This document shows, in pieces, positions 18,585 through 27,198 of a stretch of DNA of 64,000 nucleotides. The notes beneath the pieces are model-generated. The model did not search any database and had not been told where the DNA came from. It worked only from the letters and a program-made list of their open reading frames with translations. How positions within the stretch are numbered: position 1 is the first letter of the stretch; every line of letters begins with the position of its first letter. The translations under genes were made by a program, and so were the position numbers. Location of the stretch: assembly GCF_014200605.1 (NCBI RefSeq), contig NZ_JACHCE010000011.1, forward strand, positions 159,838 to 223,837, in the 5' to 3' direction. Source of the DNA: Pedobacter cryoconitis. GTDB lineage: Bacteria; Bacteroidota; Bacteroidia; Sphingobacteriales; Sphingobacteriaceae.

Positions 18585-20486
18585 TATCCTGGTAATAATA
18601 AATGAGGTTCTCCGGTTTTGCTGACGGCTGGCAGCAGTATCATTTGATGCGATTGGTTTTGTAGCCCCGAATCCTTTAAAAGTTAAACGATCAGGATTTA
18701 CTTTATTCATTACCAAATAATCATATACAGATTTTGAACGCTGTAAAGATAATTTCTGATTGGCCTCAGCATTCCCTTCATTATCAGTATGTCCCTGAAT
18801 TTCGATACTTACAGAAGTATTAGCCTGTAATAATTGTAAAAGATTAGTTAATTCGGTAATTGAAGGAGGAAGAAGATCAAATTTATTGGTGTCAAAAAAT
18901 ATATTTCTCAAAATCATGTTAGCACCAGCTTTCAGCTTTTCAAGGTAAATATCAAGTACATACGGCTGACCGGTTTTGGTTTGATTCAGCTCAAAATTAG
19001 CTGAATAGAATAAATAACCATCGGCTATTGCATTAAAGGCATAAGTACTGCCCAGAGGCATTACGGCCAGAAATTCTCCATTGTCTTTAGAAGTAAAGTC
19101 GTTGAACTTAGTCTCTTTTGTTTTCAGGTTCACTACCTGTACTTTTGCTTCCAGAAACCCCCGTGTTTCTTTATCCCTGACAATACCTTTGACATAAGTG
19201 ATGGGCAATGGTTTTGCAGCTTCCGGCAATTTAAATTTGTATATATCCATATCACCAAAGCCCCCCTGGAGCACCGAAGAAAAATATCCTTCATTCCCAT
19301 CAGGACTTACCATCAGCCCGCTTTCTTCATTGAAAGTATTAATAGGGTAACCTATGTTGATTGGTTTGCCCCATTTGCCATCCGTTTCTGCACGGCTATA
19401 GAAAATATCCATGCTTCCCATACCAGGCCATCCATTGGAAGAAAAATACAATGTTTTACCATCAGGGTGTACAAAAGGGGTATTCTCATCATAAATAGTA
19501 TTAATACCCGGTCCCAGATTTTGCGGTTTACTCCATTCTCCTTCGCTATTTAAAGTAGTTTTCCAAATATCGTAACCACCGATCCCGCCAGGACGGTTGC
19601 TTACAAAATATAAGGTATTTCCATCCGGACTGATCGCTGGCTGTGAATCCCAGGAGGAGGAATTAACTGTCGAACCCAGGTTAAAAGGAGTATCCCAGTT
19701 ATTCCCGTTTTTATGGCTTACATAAAGATCACAGCTTCCAAATCCATCGGGACGATTGCATCCTGTAAAGAAAAGGTACATTCCATCCGGAGAAATGGAT
19801 TGTGCACCTTCATTGAATTTTGTATTAATCTGATCACTTAAGGGAACTGCGTTTTTCCATTCTTTATTTACTTTACGGGAAATATAGAAATCCTCATTTC
19901 CATTTACCGTACGGCTGAAAATAAGTGTTGACCCATCTGCAGTTAGTGTTGGCAGATATTCTCTGTCTTTGGTATTTATTGCAGCACCTAAATTAACAGG
20001 ATCATATTTCTCGGGTGCTTTTACAGCAACCACTGCGAAATTACAGTCCCTGATATATTTGTCAGCTTTCAGGACCATCTCCTGATCTTTTCCTTTATAG
20101 GTTCCTTTAAATAAAGCAAAGTGTTTTCCAGCATTTGCATATTCTCCACTGTTGAGTTCTGCTTCGCCTAAAGAATAATAGACCCTGGCAGCTAAAGGAA
20201 CGGCCCGAATCTCAATTGCCTTCTGATAATTGAATTTAGCTTTGTCAAAAGATCTTTTTAGCTTATAAATATCCGCTAACTGAATAAAAGCAAATTGAAA
20301 AGAAGGGTCAGCGGCAACGGCATCTTCCAATAATTTGGCTGCTCCGTCATAATCCTTACCTAATAATAATTTCTGTGCATACTCGAAATTCTGCTGTGCT
20401 TTTTTTACAGCCGATTCTTGTGCATAACTTAGGCTCTGGCCTGTGAATAACAGAAAAAAAACTAACAGTATAATCTTCCTCATCAT
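18582..20486 (-). CDS. OmpA-family protein with TPR, beta-propeller and carboxypeptidase-regulatory-like domains (PorE-like)
   Basis: Periplasmic or outer-membrane-associated protein. The signal peptide (1-22) is followed by TPR units (25-135), five WD40-like PD40 blades (150-425, each with a DG-x-LYF pattern such as DGNTLYFVSNRPGGIGGYD), and a carboxypeptidase-regulatory-like domain (about 435-510). A C-terminal OmpA domain (525-634) has the peptidoglycan-binding QGHTDNEGN and RRTSFIITR segments. The same domain order occurs in PorE of the type IX secretion system, but Bacteroidota also carry many paralogues, and no other T9SS gene is in this window. It is therefore called PorE-like only. 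Confidence 0.85.
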   Translation of the reverse strand: MMRKIILLVFFLLFTGQSLSYAQESAVKKAQQNFEYAQKLLLGKDYDGAAKLLEDAVAADPSFQFAFIQLADIYKLKRSFDKAKFNYQKAIEIRAVPLAARVYYSLGEAELNSGEYANAGKHFALFKGTYKGKDQEMVLKADKYIRDCNFAVVAVKAPEKYDPVNLGAAINTKDREYLPTLTADGSTLIFSRTVNGNEDFYISRKVNKEWKNAVPLSDQINTKFNEGAQSISPDGMYLFFTGCNRPDGFGSCDLYVSHKNGNNWDTPFNLGSTVNSSSWDSQPAISPDGNTLYFVSNRPGGIGGYDIWKTTLNSEGEWSKPQNLGPGINTIYDENTPFVHPDGKTLYFSSNGWPGMGSMDIFYSRAETDGKWGKPINIGYPINTFNEESGLMVSPDGNEGYFSSVLQGGFGDMDIYKFKLPEAAKPLPITYVKGIVRDKETRGFLEAKVQVVNLKTKETKFNDFTSKDNGEFLAVMPLGSTYAFNAIADGYLFYSANFELNQTKTGQPYVLDIYLEKLKAGANMILRNIFFDTNKFDLLPPSITELTNLLQLLQANTSVSIEIQGHTDNEGNAEANQKLSLQRSKSVYDYLVMNKVNPDRLTFKGFGATKPIASNDTAASRQQNRRTSFIITRI

Positions 20487-20596
20487 ATTTTAAGAATATC
20501 AGCGCATACAAAAACATGCTACAGGATAAACTTAGCAAAAAAAATCTGACAGATAATGAATCAGCCCCGTAAAAGAGTAAGAGCCTGAATAAATCC

Positions 20597-21220
20597 CTAA
20601 GGAATATTCAGGTATTTATGAGTCTGTAAAGAAATTTCCCATTTTGGATTAGCCATTACATAATCTATAATCATAGGGGTAATCTCTTTTGATTTAGACC
20701 ATTCTGGCTGCAGATAAAGTTTACAGGAAGGAGATACTGTTTCTGCATATTTCTCTGCCCACTCGAAATCACTTTTATTAAAGACAATAACCTTTAATTC
20801 ATTTGCGAAAGGAGTAATATCAGGACGTGGGGCTTTGAATTTTTTAGGAGATAAACAAATCCAGTCCCAGCTGCCCGATAATGGATAAGCGCCTGAAGTT
20901 TCTATGAAAGTAAGAATGTTCTTTTCCTGTAGTTTTTTTGTCAGGTAATCCATATTATAGATCAATGGCTCTCCACCAGTAATGACTACAGCTTTACCAG
21001 GAAATGTATCAGCTTTTTCAGCAATATCGTCTGCAGAAGTTAAGGGGTGAAGTTCTGCATCCCAGCTTTCCTTCACATCACACCAGTGACAACCTACATC
21101 GCAACCTCCAAGACGAATAAAATAGGCAGCTTTGCCTGTGTTAAAACCTTCACCCTGAATAGTGTAAAATTCTTCCATTAATGGAAGCAATGTGCCGTCT
21201 GCTGGAATATTATGTGCCAT
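20597..21220 (-). CDS. queE: 7-carboxy-7-deazaguanine synthase
   Basis: Radical-SAM enzyme converting 6-carboxytetrahydropterin to 7-carboxy-7-deazaguanine, the base precursor of queuosine. The iron-sulfur ligands are C40-x3-C44-x2-C47 in GGCDVGCHWCDVKESW, and the TGGEPL motif follows near residue 80. The N-terminal EEFYTIQGEGFNTG stretch is diagnostic for QueE. At 207 residues it is a compact form. No other queuosine-synthesis gene is adjacent, but a YhhQ-type precursor transporter lies at 28416. Confidence 0.93.
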   Translation of the reverse strand: MAHNIPADGTLLPLMEEFYTIQGEGFNTGKAAYFIRLGGCDVGCHWCDVKESWDAELHPLTSADDIAEKADTFPGKAVVITGGEPLIYNMDYLTKKLQEKNILTFIETSGAYPLSGSWDWICLSPKKFKAPRPDITPFANELKVIVFNKSDFEWAEKYAETVSPSCKLYLQPEWSKSKEITPMIIDYVMANPKWEISLQTHKYLNIP

Positions 21221-21318
21221 ATATCAATTGGCAAAGTTAAATAAATATGGGTGGAAAATAGGAATATATGTATATTGACGGCATTTAAATGACTAATCTA
21301 TGAATAAGTATAGCAGCA

Positions 21319-21663
21319 ATGGCTGATTTACGCTGGTATAAAATTGATGTGGAAATTCCTGAGGGGGATTTCATCCGGCAGATTAGTGTGGCTGGTAAAA
21401 AATTGTGTCTGCTCAGGCATCAGGAACAAATTCATCTGGTGCAAAATTCTTGTCCCCATGCGGGTGGTATTCTTAGTGGTGGCTGGTGTGAACATGGAAA
21501 ATTAATCTGTCCAATCCATCGGTATGAATATGACCTGATAACCGGAAGAGGAATAGAAGGGCAGGGGGATTATATAAATTTGTACCCTGTAAAGGAAGAA
21601 CCTGACGGTTTATATGCCGGATTTAAACAAGGTTTGTTTAGCCGTTTTTTTGGTGAAAAATAA
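21319..21663 (+). CDS. Rieske-type [2Fe-2S] protein
   Basis: A 114-residue soluble Rieske ferredoxin-like protein. The cluster ligands are C45-x-H47 (SCPHAGG) and C64-x2-H67 (ICPIHRYEYDL). No signal peptide or membrane anchor is seen, so it is not the cytochrome bc1 subunit. It resembles the small ferredoxin component of NirD or dioxygenase type. It stands alone, without an oxygenase or reductase partner, so the electron acceptor is unknown. Confidence 0.88.
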   Translation: MADLRWYKIDVEIPEGDFIRQISVAGKKLCLLRHQEQIHLVQNSCPHAGGILSGGWCEHGKLICPIHRYEYDLITGRGIEGQGDYINLYPVKEEPDGLYAGFKQGLFSRFFGEK

Positions 21664-21684
21664 GCTGCCGGCACAAAATAAAAA

Positions 21685-21713
21685 AAACCTGTAAATCATT
21701 AATTTACAGGTTT
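21685..21713. terminator. Convergent terminator after the Rieske gene
   Basis: AAACCTGTAAAT stem with a short loop between the Rieske gene and the facing folD gene; T-rich on both sides. Confidence 0.8.
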
Positions 21714-21740
21714 CAATAACAGTTAACCGGAATTTACTGC

Positions 21741-22622
21741 TTAAGAATATATCTCTTTCTTAGCTGAAGCTAATGTGTTTTTCAATAAACCAACAATAGT
21801 CATTAAACCAACTCCACCCGGAACAGGTGTAATCCACGAAGATAAAGGGGCTACATTTTCGAAGTCAACATCACCATACAATTTGTATCCTGATTTAGTT
21901 GTTTCAGAAGTTTCTCTGTTAATACCCACGTCAATAATGATGGCTCCGGGTTTAACCATGTCAGCTGTTACAAAATTCTTCTTACCGATAGCGGCAACTA
22001 TAATGTCTGCCTGTAAGGCAATCTCTTTCAGGTTTGTAGTTTTACTGTGCGTTAAGGTAACCGTACAATTACCGGGATTAGCATTACGTGCCATCAGGAT
22101 ACTCATTGGGCTGCCAACGATATTACTACGGCCAACAACTACGCAGTGTTTACCAGCAGTATCAATTCCATAAGCCTTTAGCAATAATAAAATACCATAA
22201 GGTGTAGCTGGAATAAAGCAAGGCAGATTACGCATCATACGTCCCAGATTTACCGGATGGAATCCGTCTACATCTTTACGGTGATCTATTGCTTCGGTAA
22301 CTTTCTCCGGATCTATGTGTTTTGGAAGAGGCAACTGAACAATAAGTCCATCTACGCCTGCATCACTATTAATTTCGTGAATCTTTTGAAGTAACTCTTC
22401 TTCAGTAACATCTACATCATATCTGATCAGAGAAGACTGAAATCCTACTTTCTCGCAGTTTTTCATCTTGCTGGCCACATAGGTTTCGCTTCCGCCATCG
22501 TTACCAACTAATATAGCCAGTAAATGAGGTTTACGTCCGCTTTGTGCTAAAAATTCTGCTGCTTCCGCTGCTATTTCTAATTTGATCTTTTCTGATGCGA
22601 ATTTTCCGTCCAGTAATTGCAT
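21741..22622 (-). CDS. folD: Methylenetetrahydrofolate dehydrogenase / cyclohydrolase
   Basis: Bifunctional cytosolic enzyme interconverting 5,10-methylene-, methenyl- and 10-formyl-tetrahydrofolate. Seen are the YVASKMKNCEKVGF motif with the catalytic Lys near residue 54, QLPLPKHID, the DVDGFHPVNLGRM stretch, the NADP loop GRSNIVGSPMSILMA, and the C-terminal TPVPGGVGLMTI. The length of 293 residues is standard. It follows lepA by 29 bp and is probably co-transcribed. Confidence 0.96.
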   Translation of the reverse strand: MQLLDGKFASEKIKLEIAAEAAEFLAQSGRKPHLLAILVGNDGGSETYVASKMKNCEKVGFQSSLIRYDVDVTEEELLQKIHEINSDAGVDGLIVQLPLPKHIDPEKVTEAIDHRKDVDGFHPVNLGRMMRNLPCFIPATPYGILLLLKAYGIDTAGKHCVVVGRSNIVGSPMSILMARNANPGNCTVTLTHSKTTNLKEIALQADIIVAAIGKKNFVTADMVKPGAIIIDVGINRETSETTKSGYKLYGDVDFENVAPLSSWITPVPGGVGLMTIVGLLKNTLASAKKEIYS

Positions 22623-22651
22623 ATCAAACGTTATATTTTTGTGTTAAACGA

Positions 22652-24439
22652 TTAATCTAATTTCAATACGGCCATAAAAGCAGTTTGTGGAATTTCCACA
22701 TTACCTACCTGGCGCATACGTTTTTTACCTTTTTTCTGTTTTTCCAACAGTTTACGTTTACGGGAAATATCACCACCATAACATTTGGCGGTTACATCTT
22801 TACGTAAAGCTTTTACCGTTTCTCTGGCGATAATTTTAGCACCAATAGAAGCCTGAATAATAATCTCGAATTGCTGACGGGGAATTAACTCTCTTAATTT
22901 CTCACAGATTCTCTTTCCAAAATCATAGGAGTTACTACGGTGAATCAGTGAAGATAAAGCATCAACAGGTTCTGCATTTAACAGGATATCCAATCTCACC
23001 AGGTCCGATTTACGGTAACCAATCTGATGATAATCAAAAGAAGCATATCCTTTTGAAATCGTTTTCAGACGATCGTAAAAATCAAATACAATCTCACCCA
23101 TTGGGATCTCAAAAACAAGCTCCACACGGTCTGATGTCAGGTAAGACTGATTAACGATAATTCCTCTTTTCTGAATACAAAGAGACATTACCGGGCCCAC
23201 AAACTCAGATTTGGTAATTATATTTGCTTTGATATAAGGTTCTTCCACATACTCCATTTTACTTGGATCAGGAAGATCAGATGGATTATTTACAATGATC
23301 AATTCACCTTTAGTGGTCATCGCCTGATAAGACACGTTGGGAACAGTAGTAATTACTGTCATGTCAAATTCACGCTCTAAACGCTCCTGGATGATCTCCA
23401 TGTGTAACATGCCCAGGAAACCGCAACGGAAACCAAAGCCTAATGCCGCAGAAGATTCCGGTTCAAAAACAATGGAAGCATCATTCAGCTGCAATTTGTG
23501 CATAGCTTCCCTTAAGTCTTCAAACTCATCTGTGTCCACCGGATAAATACCGGCAAATACCATTGGTTTAACCTCTTCAAATCCTTTGATAGGCTCTAAA
23601 CTCGGACGGTCTTTATGCGTAATTGTATCTCCAACCTTTACTTCTCTGGCTTCTTTAATACCAGAAATGATATAACCTACGTCACCAGTTTTGATGACAT
23701 CTTTAGGAGATTGTTTTAATTTTAAAGTACCAACTTCTTCCGCAATATATTCCTTGCCGGTAGCTACAAACTTTACTTTATCTTTTTTACGTATTTCTCC
23801 GTTTAATACTTTGAAATAAGCAACGATACCACGGAATGAATCAAAAACAGAGTCAAAAATCAAAGCCTGCAATTCACCATCAGGGTTTCCTTTAGGTGCA
23901 GGAACACGCTCAACAATTGCACGAAGGATATCATGAACACCTTGTCCTGTCTTTCCTGAAGCAGGGATGATTTCTTCTCTCTTACAGCCTATCAGTTCGA
24001 TAATCTGATCTTTTACTTCCTCGGGCATTGCACCAGGTAAATCCATCTTATTCAGAATAGGGATGATCTCCAGATCATGCTCCAGTGCTAAATAAAGATT
24101 AGAAATAGTTTGGGCCTGTATTCCCTGTGAAGCGTCTACGATCAATAAAGCACCTTCGCAGGCAGCAATTGAGCGGGAAACTTCATAAGAGAAATCTACG
24201 TGTCCGGGAGTGTCAATTAAGTTTAATATATAAGGCTGTCCATCCTGGATATAATCCATCTGGATCGCATGACTTTTAATGGTAATACCGCGTTCACGTT
24301 CCAGATCCATGTCATCCAGCAATTGAGCTTGTGACTCTCTCTGGGTGATTGTATTCGTGTATTCTAGTAAACGGTCGGCCAAAGTACTTTTACCGTGGTC
24401 AATGTGTGCAATTATGCAAAAATTACGTATGTGCTTCAT
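22652..24439 (-). CDS. lepA: Elongation factor 4 (LepA)
   Basis: Ribosome-binding GTPase that acts in translation initiation and elongation fidelity. The G1 motif AHIDHGKSTL, the switch region RERGITIKSHAI, G3 DTPGHVDFSYE and G4 NKMDLPGA are all intact. The LepA-specific C-terminal domain is present (GGDISRKRKLLEKQKKGKKR). The 595-residue length is standard. It heads a lepA-folD transcript. Confidence 0.97.
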   Translation of the reverse strand: MKHIRNFCIIAHIDHGKSTLADRLLEYTNTITQRESQAQLLDDMDLERERGITIKSHAIQMDYIQDGQPYILNLIDTPGHVDFSYEVSRSIAACEGALLIVDASQGIQAQTISNLYLALEHDLEIIPILNKMDLPGAMPEEVKDQIIELIGCKREEIIPASGKTGQGVHDILRAIVERVPAPKGNPDGELQALIFDSVFDSFRGIVAYFKVLNGEIRKKDKVKFVATGKEYIAEEVGTLKLKQSPKDVIKTGDVGYIISGIKEAREVKVGDTITHKDRPSLEPIKGFEEVKPMVFAGIYPVDTDEFEDLREAMHKLQLNDASIVFEPESSAALGFGFRCGFLGMLHMEIIQERLEREFDMTVITTVPNVSYQAMTTKGELIIVNNPSDLPDPSKMEYVEEPYIKANIITKSEFVGPVMSLCIQKRGIIVNQSYLTSDRVELVFEIPMGEIVFDFYDRLKTISKGYASFDYHQIGYRKSDLVRLDILLNAEPVDALSSLIHRSNSYDFGKRICEKLRELIPRQQFEIIIQASIGAKIIARETVKALRKDVTAKCYGGDISRKRKLLEKQKKGKKRMRQVGNVEIPQTAFMAVLKLD

Positions 24440-24469
24440 CAGTGCCGCAAATATAGAATATTAGCTTGA

Positions 24470-25210
24470 TTATTTCGCACTGTTTGCCAGTTCGAGTAAT
24501 TTTTTGACCAGTTCTGCATCAGTAAGGGAAGAACTGTATTCATCAGCGTCATTGCCCATGCTTAATTCAGTGTTCCTGAACAGCATTTTACTGCTATGGT
24601 TTTTTCTCGCTGAGCCATGAAATTCTTTTGCACCTGTTTTGCTGATAAGTTGCTGAATATTTGAGGTATTGACGCAGGCACCCGGCATAATAGCAATCCT
24701 TTGATCGGCTTTTCTGATAAGTTTGGCCAGTTGCTCTGCGCCATCAAGGGCAGTTGCTTTGCCCCCGGATGTAAGAATACGTATAAATCCTAATGAAATC
24801 AGATCTTCCATCGCTTCTTCCATGTTTACTGTCATATCAAATGCCCGGTGAAAAGCAGCTTTCATTGGTTTTGCCAGTTCAACCAGTTCAGCACAGCGGT
24901 CTTTATCAACTTTACCATCTGCGGTAAGGATGCCGGTTACTATGCCCTCACATTGTAATTCTTTACAGATTTTGATATCTTCTTTCATCAGTTCAAATTC
25001 CAGTTCAGAATACAGGAAATCCCCGCCACGCGGTCTGATAATAGGGTAGACCTCTATATGGAGTAATTGCTTAGCCAGTTTAATCTCTGCATAACTGGGT
25101 GTAGTGCCGCCTTCAGTCAGGCTTGCACATAATTCTACCCTTTTTGCGCCCCCTTTTTGTGCCTCCAGTGCAGAGCTTACAGAGTTGGCGCAAACTTCCA
25201 TTTCAATCAT
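24470..25210 (-). CDS. cutC: CutC family protein
   Basis: TIM-barrel protein historically linked to copper tolerance, although its biochemical activity is unsettled. Family motifs are EVCANSVSSALEAQKGGAKRVELC at the N-terminus, IRPRGGDFLYS near residue 59, AFHRAFDM near 120, and ILTSGGKATALDG. KEFHGSARK lies near the C-terminus. The length of 246 residues is typical. The upstream asparaginase gene ends 11 bp before its start, so they probably form one transcript. Confidence 0.9.
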   Translation of the reverse strand: MIEMEVCANSVSSALEAQKGGAKRVELCASLTEGGTTPSYAEIKLAKQLLHIEVYPIIRPRGGDFLYSELEFELMKEDIKICKELQCEGIVTGILTADGKVDKDRCAELVELAKPMKAAFHRAFDMTVNMEEAMEDLISLGFIRILTSGGKATALDGAEQLAKLIRKADQRIAIMPGACVNTSNIQQLISKTGAKEFHGSARKNHSSKMLFRNTELSMGNDADEYSSSLTDAELVKKLLELANSAK

Positions 25211-25221
25211 AGCTGTAAATT

Positions 25222-26256
25222 TTAATAATAACTCTTTCCAGGGATTAAAAGATCTTTATTTTCTGTATTACAAACCGCATAGCTGAACCCCTTTTGAATA
25301 GCATAAGCACCGTATTGCCCTTTTTTATTCAAAGCTAAAAAGCCCACCTGGATTTCTTTAGCTTTTGCAGGTTTCTTTTTGATGATACGCATCACAGCTT
25401 CTTTACAAGCCTCTTCGGGCGGATAACCCTGGCGCATTAATTCTACGACCAGGAAACTGCCTACATTACGGATAACCTCTTCTCCGACACCGGTTGAAGT
25501 TGCTCCGCCAACTTCATTGTCTACATATAAACCTGCGCCAATAATCGGACTGTCACCCACGCGGCCATGTAATTTAAAAGCCATTCCACTGGTTGTACAT
25601 GCGCCTGATAAATTGCCATTGGCATCAAGCGCAAGCATACCGATGGTATCATGGTTATATTGATTTCCAGGTAACCTGGTTGGGGATGCTTTGTCGTATA
25701 ATTTATTCTCAATATTCATTATAGGCTCATACTTCGCAGTTTTAAGCCATTCTTTCCAGGCTTTCTCACTTTCAGGTGTAAGCAGATTTATTTTCTTAAA
25801 TCCATTCTCTAAGGCAAATTGCAACGCTCCGTCACCTGCAAGCATCACATGCGGAGTTTTTTCCATGACTAATCTGGCAACTGAAATAGGGTGCATAATA
25901 TGTTCAAGAGCAGCTACTGAACCGCAATTGCCCAAATCGTCCATGATACAAGCGTCCAGGGTAACTTTTCCATCTCTGTCTGGCAGGCCGCCATAACCTA
26001 CACTTTGATTTTTAGGATCTGCTTCGGGAACCTGAACACCTTTTTCTACAGCATCAAGTGAGCGTCCGCCTGTTGATAATACTTCCCAGGCTGCATGGTT
26101 AGCTGCAATCCCAAAATCCCATGTCGAGATTACTATAGGTTTACCAGCAGCAGCAGTGCCGGAAGAAGGGAGGATGTTAGCCATTCCGCTTTTGTCAATC
26201 GCCAGCAAAGAAGCGGATAAAGCGGAACATTTAATGAATTTTCTACGGTCGAACAT
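25222..26256 (-). CDS. Glycosylasparaginase (N4-beta-N-acetylglucosaminyl-L-asparaginase), Tat-exported
   Basis: N-terminal nucleophile hydrolase that cleaves the GlcNAc-Asn bond after a glycopeptide is trimmed. The N-terminus carries a twin-arginine signal (DRRKFIKCSALSASLLA), so the enzyme is exported folded. The autoprocessing site is D203-T204 in NHDTIGMLA; T204 would become the catalytic N-terminal residue of the beta chain. GGATSTGVGEEVIRNVGSF is the substrate-side motif. The closest recalled relatives are the Elizabethkingia/Flavobacterium glycosylasparaginases. Together with the GH92 mannosidase at 45583 it suggests use of eukaryotic N-glycans. Confidence 0.88.
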   Translation of the reverse strand: MFDRRKFIKCSALSASLLAIDKSGMANILPSSGTAAAGKPIVISTWDFGIAANHAAWEVLSTGGRSLDAVEKGVQVPEADPKNQSVGYGGLPDRDGKVTLDACIMDDLGNCGSVAALEHIMHPISVARLVMEKTPHVMLAGDGALQFALENGFKKINLLTPESEKAWKEWLKTAKYEPIMNIENKLYDKASPTRLPGNQYNHDTIGMLALDANGNLSGACTTSGMAFKLHGRVGDSPIIGAGLYVDNEVGGATSTGVGEEVIRNVGSFLVVELMRQGYPPEEACKEAVMRIIKKKPAKAKEIQVGFLALNKKGQYGAYAIQKGFSYAVCNTENKDLLIPGKSYY

Positions 26257-26321
26257 AAAAACGGTTTAGGTGATTCAGACACAAGATTACATTAAATTAA
26301 TTATTCTTAAAAGGTCTTTAA

Positions 26322-26350
26322 ACAGAAAAATCCGGACTAAGCCGGATTTA
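26322..26350 (-). terminator. Terminator after the omega-amidase gene
   Basis: AAATCCGG-loop-CCGGATTT hairpin followed, on the minus strand, by a run of five T. Confidence 0.8.
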
Positions 26351-26363
26351 AATATTTTTTATA

Positions 26364-27170
26364 TTAATTGATGAGTTTAAATTCATCTGCGTCCTTCAAA
26401 AAGGGAAATCCACCACGGATTTTTACCAGATCTTCGTGATTGACACTAAAAGTATAAAGATCTTCGTCTTCAGGTTTATAGTAAACAGTATTTCCAAAAG
26501 CATCGATACACATAGAATGACCACTGTGATAAACTTCGTTACCATCGTGGCCAACGCGGTTAACAGCAACGACATAACTTTGGTTTTCAATTGCCCTTGC
26601 CGGGATCAGTGCTTTCCAGTGCGGAATACGTTTGTCAGGCCAGCTTGCAATAACCAGTAACAGATCATATGCAGCATCATTATTTCTTAACCAGACCGGG
26701 AACCTTAAGTCATAACAAATAGCAAGTCTGATTTTCCAGCCTTTCAATTCTACCACCACTTTATCCTGTCCGGCAGTATAGGTCTGATCTTCTTCACCCA
26801 TTCCGAAAAGATGTCTCTTATCATAATGCTGATAATCGCCGGTTGGCAGCATCCAGATCATTCTGTTATAATAAACGCCATTTTCTTTAATAATCAGACT
26901 TCCTGTGATTACGCAATCATATTTAGCGGCAGAAGCTGCCATCCAGGTCATTGTTTTTCCATCCATTTCTTCTGCCAGTTCAGCAGCATGCATACTAAAA
27001 CCAGTATTGAACATTTCCGGTAATACAATGAGATCTGTTTTTTCCTTTACGCCTGAAGACAAACGCAGAGATATATTCTGCAGATTCTTGTCTACATTTT
27101 CCCAAAATAAATAAGCTTGAAAAATTGTTATTTTTAGATTATTAATATTGAGATAGTTTGGGTTCTCCAT
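26364..27170 (-). CDS. Carbon-nitrogen hydrolase, probable omega-amidase (YafV/Nit2-like)
   Basis: Nitrilase-superfamily enzyme expected to hydrolyse alpha-ketoglutaramate or similar 2-oxo-acid omega-amides. The catalytic triad is complete: E52 (LPEMFNTGF), K118 (YDKRHLF) and C152 (ICYDLRFPVW). The FGMGEE and RAIENQSYVVAVNRVG motifs are characteristic of the YafV/Nit2 branch. The adjacent gene, 28 bp upstream, encodes the aminotransferase that would make its substrate. The pair therefore fits the glutamine transaminase/omega-amidase pathway. Confidence 0.88.
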   Translation of the reverse strand: MENPNYLNINNLKITIFQAYLFWENVDKNLQNISLRLSSGVKEKTDLIVLPEMFNTGFSMHAAELAEEMDGKTMTWMAASAAKYDCVITGSLIIKENGVYYNRMIWMLPTGDYQHYDKRHLFGMGEEDQTYTAGQDKVVVELKGWKIRLAICYDLRFPVWLRNNDAAYDLLLVIASWPDKRIPHWKALIPARAIENQSYVVAVNRVGHDGNEVYHSGHSMCIDAFGNTVYYKPEDEDLYTFSVNHEDLVKIRGGFPFLKDADEFKLIN

Positions 27171-27198
27171 ATATTGATAAGGTAATAGGCATGTGAAA

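Noticed and set aside
18582..20486. Assigning the OmpA/propeller protein firmly as type IX secretion component PorE
   Set aside because: Paralogues with the same domain order are common and no other T9SS gene is nearby.
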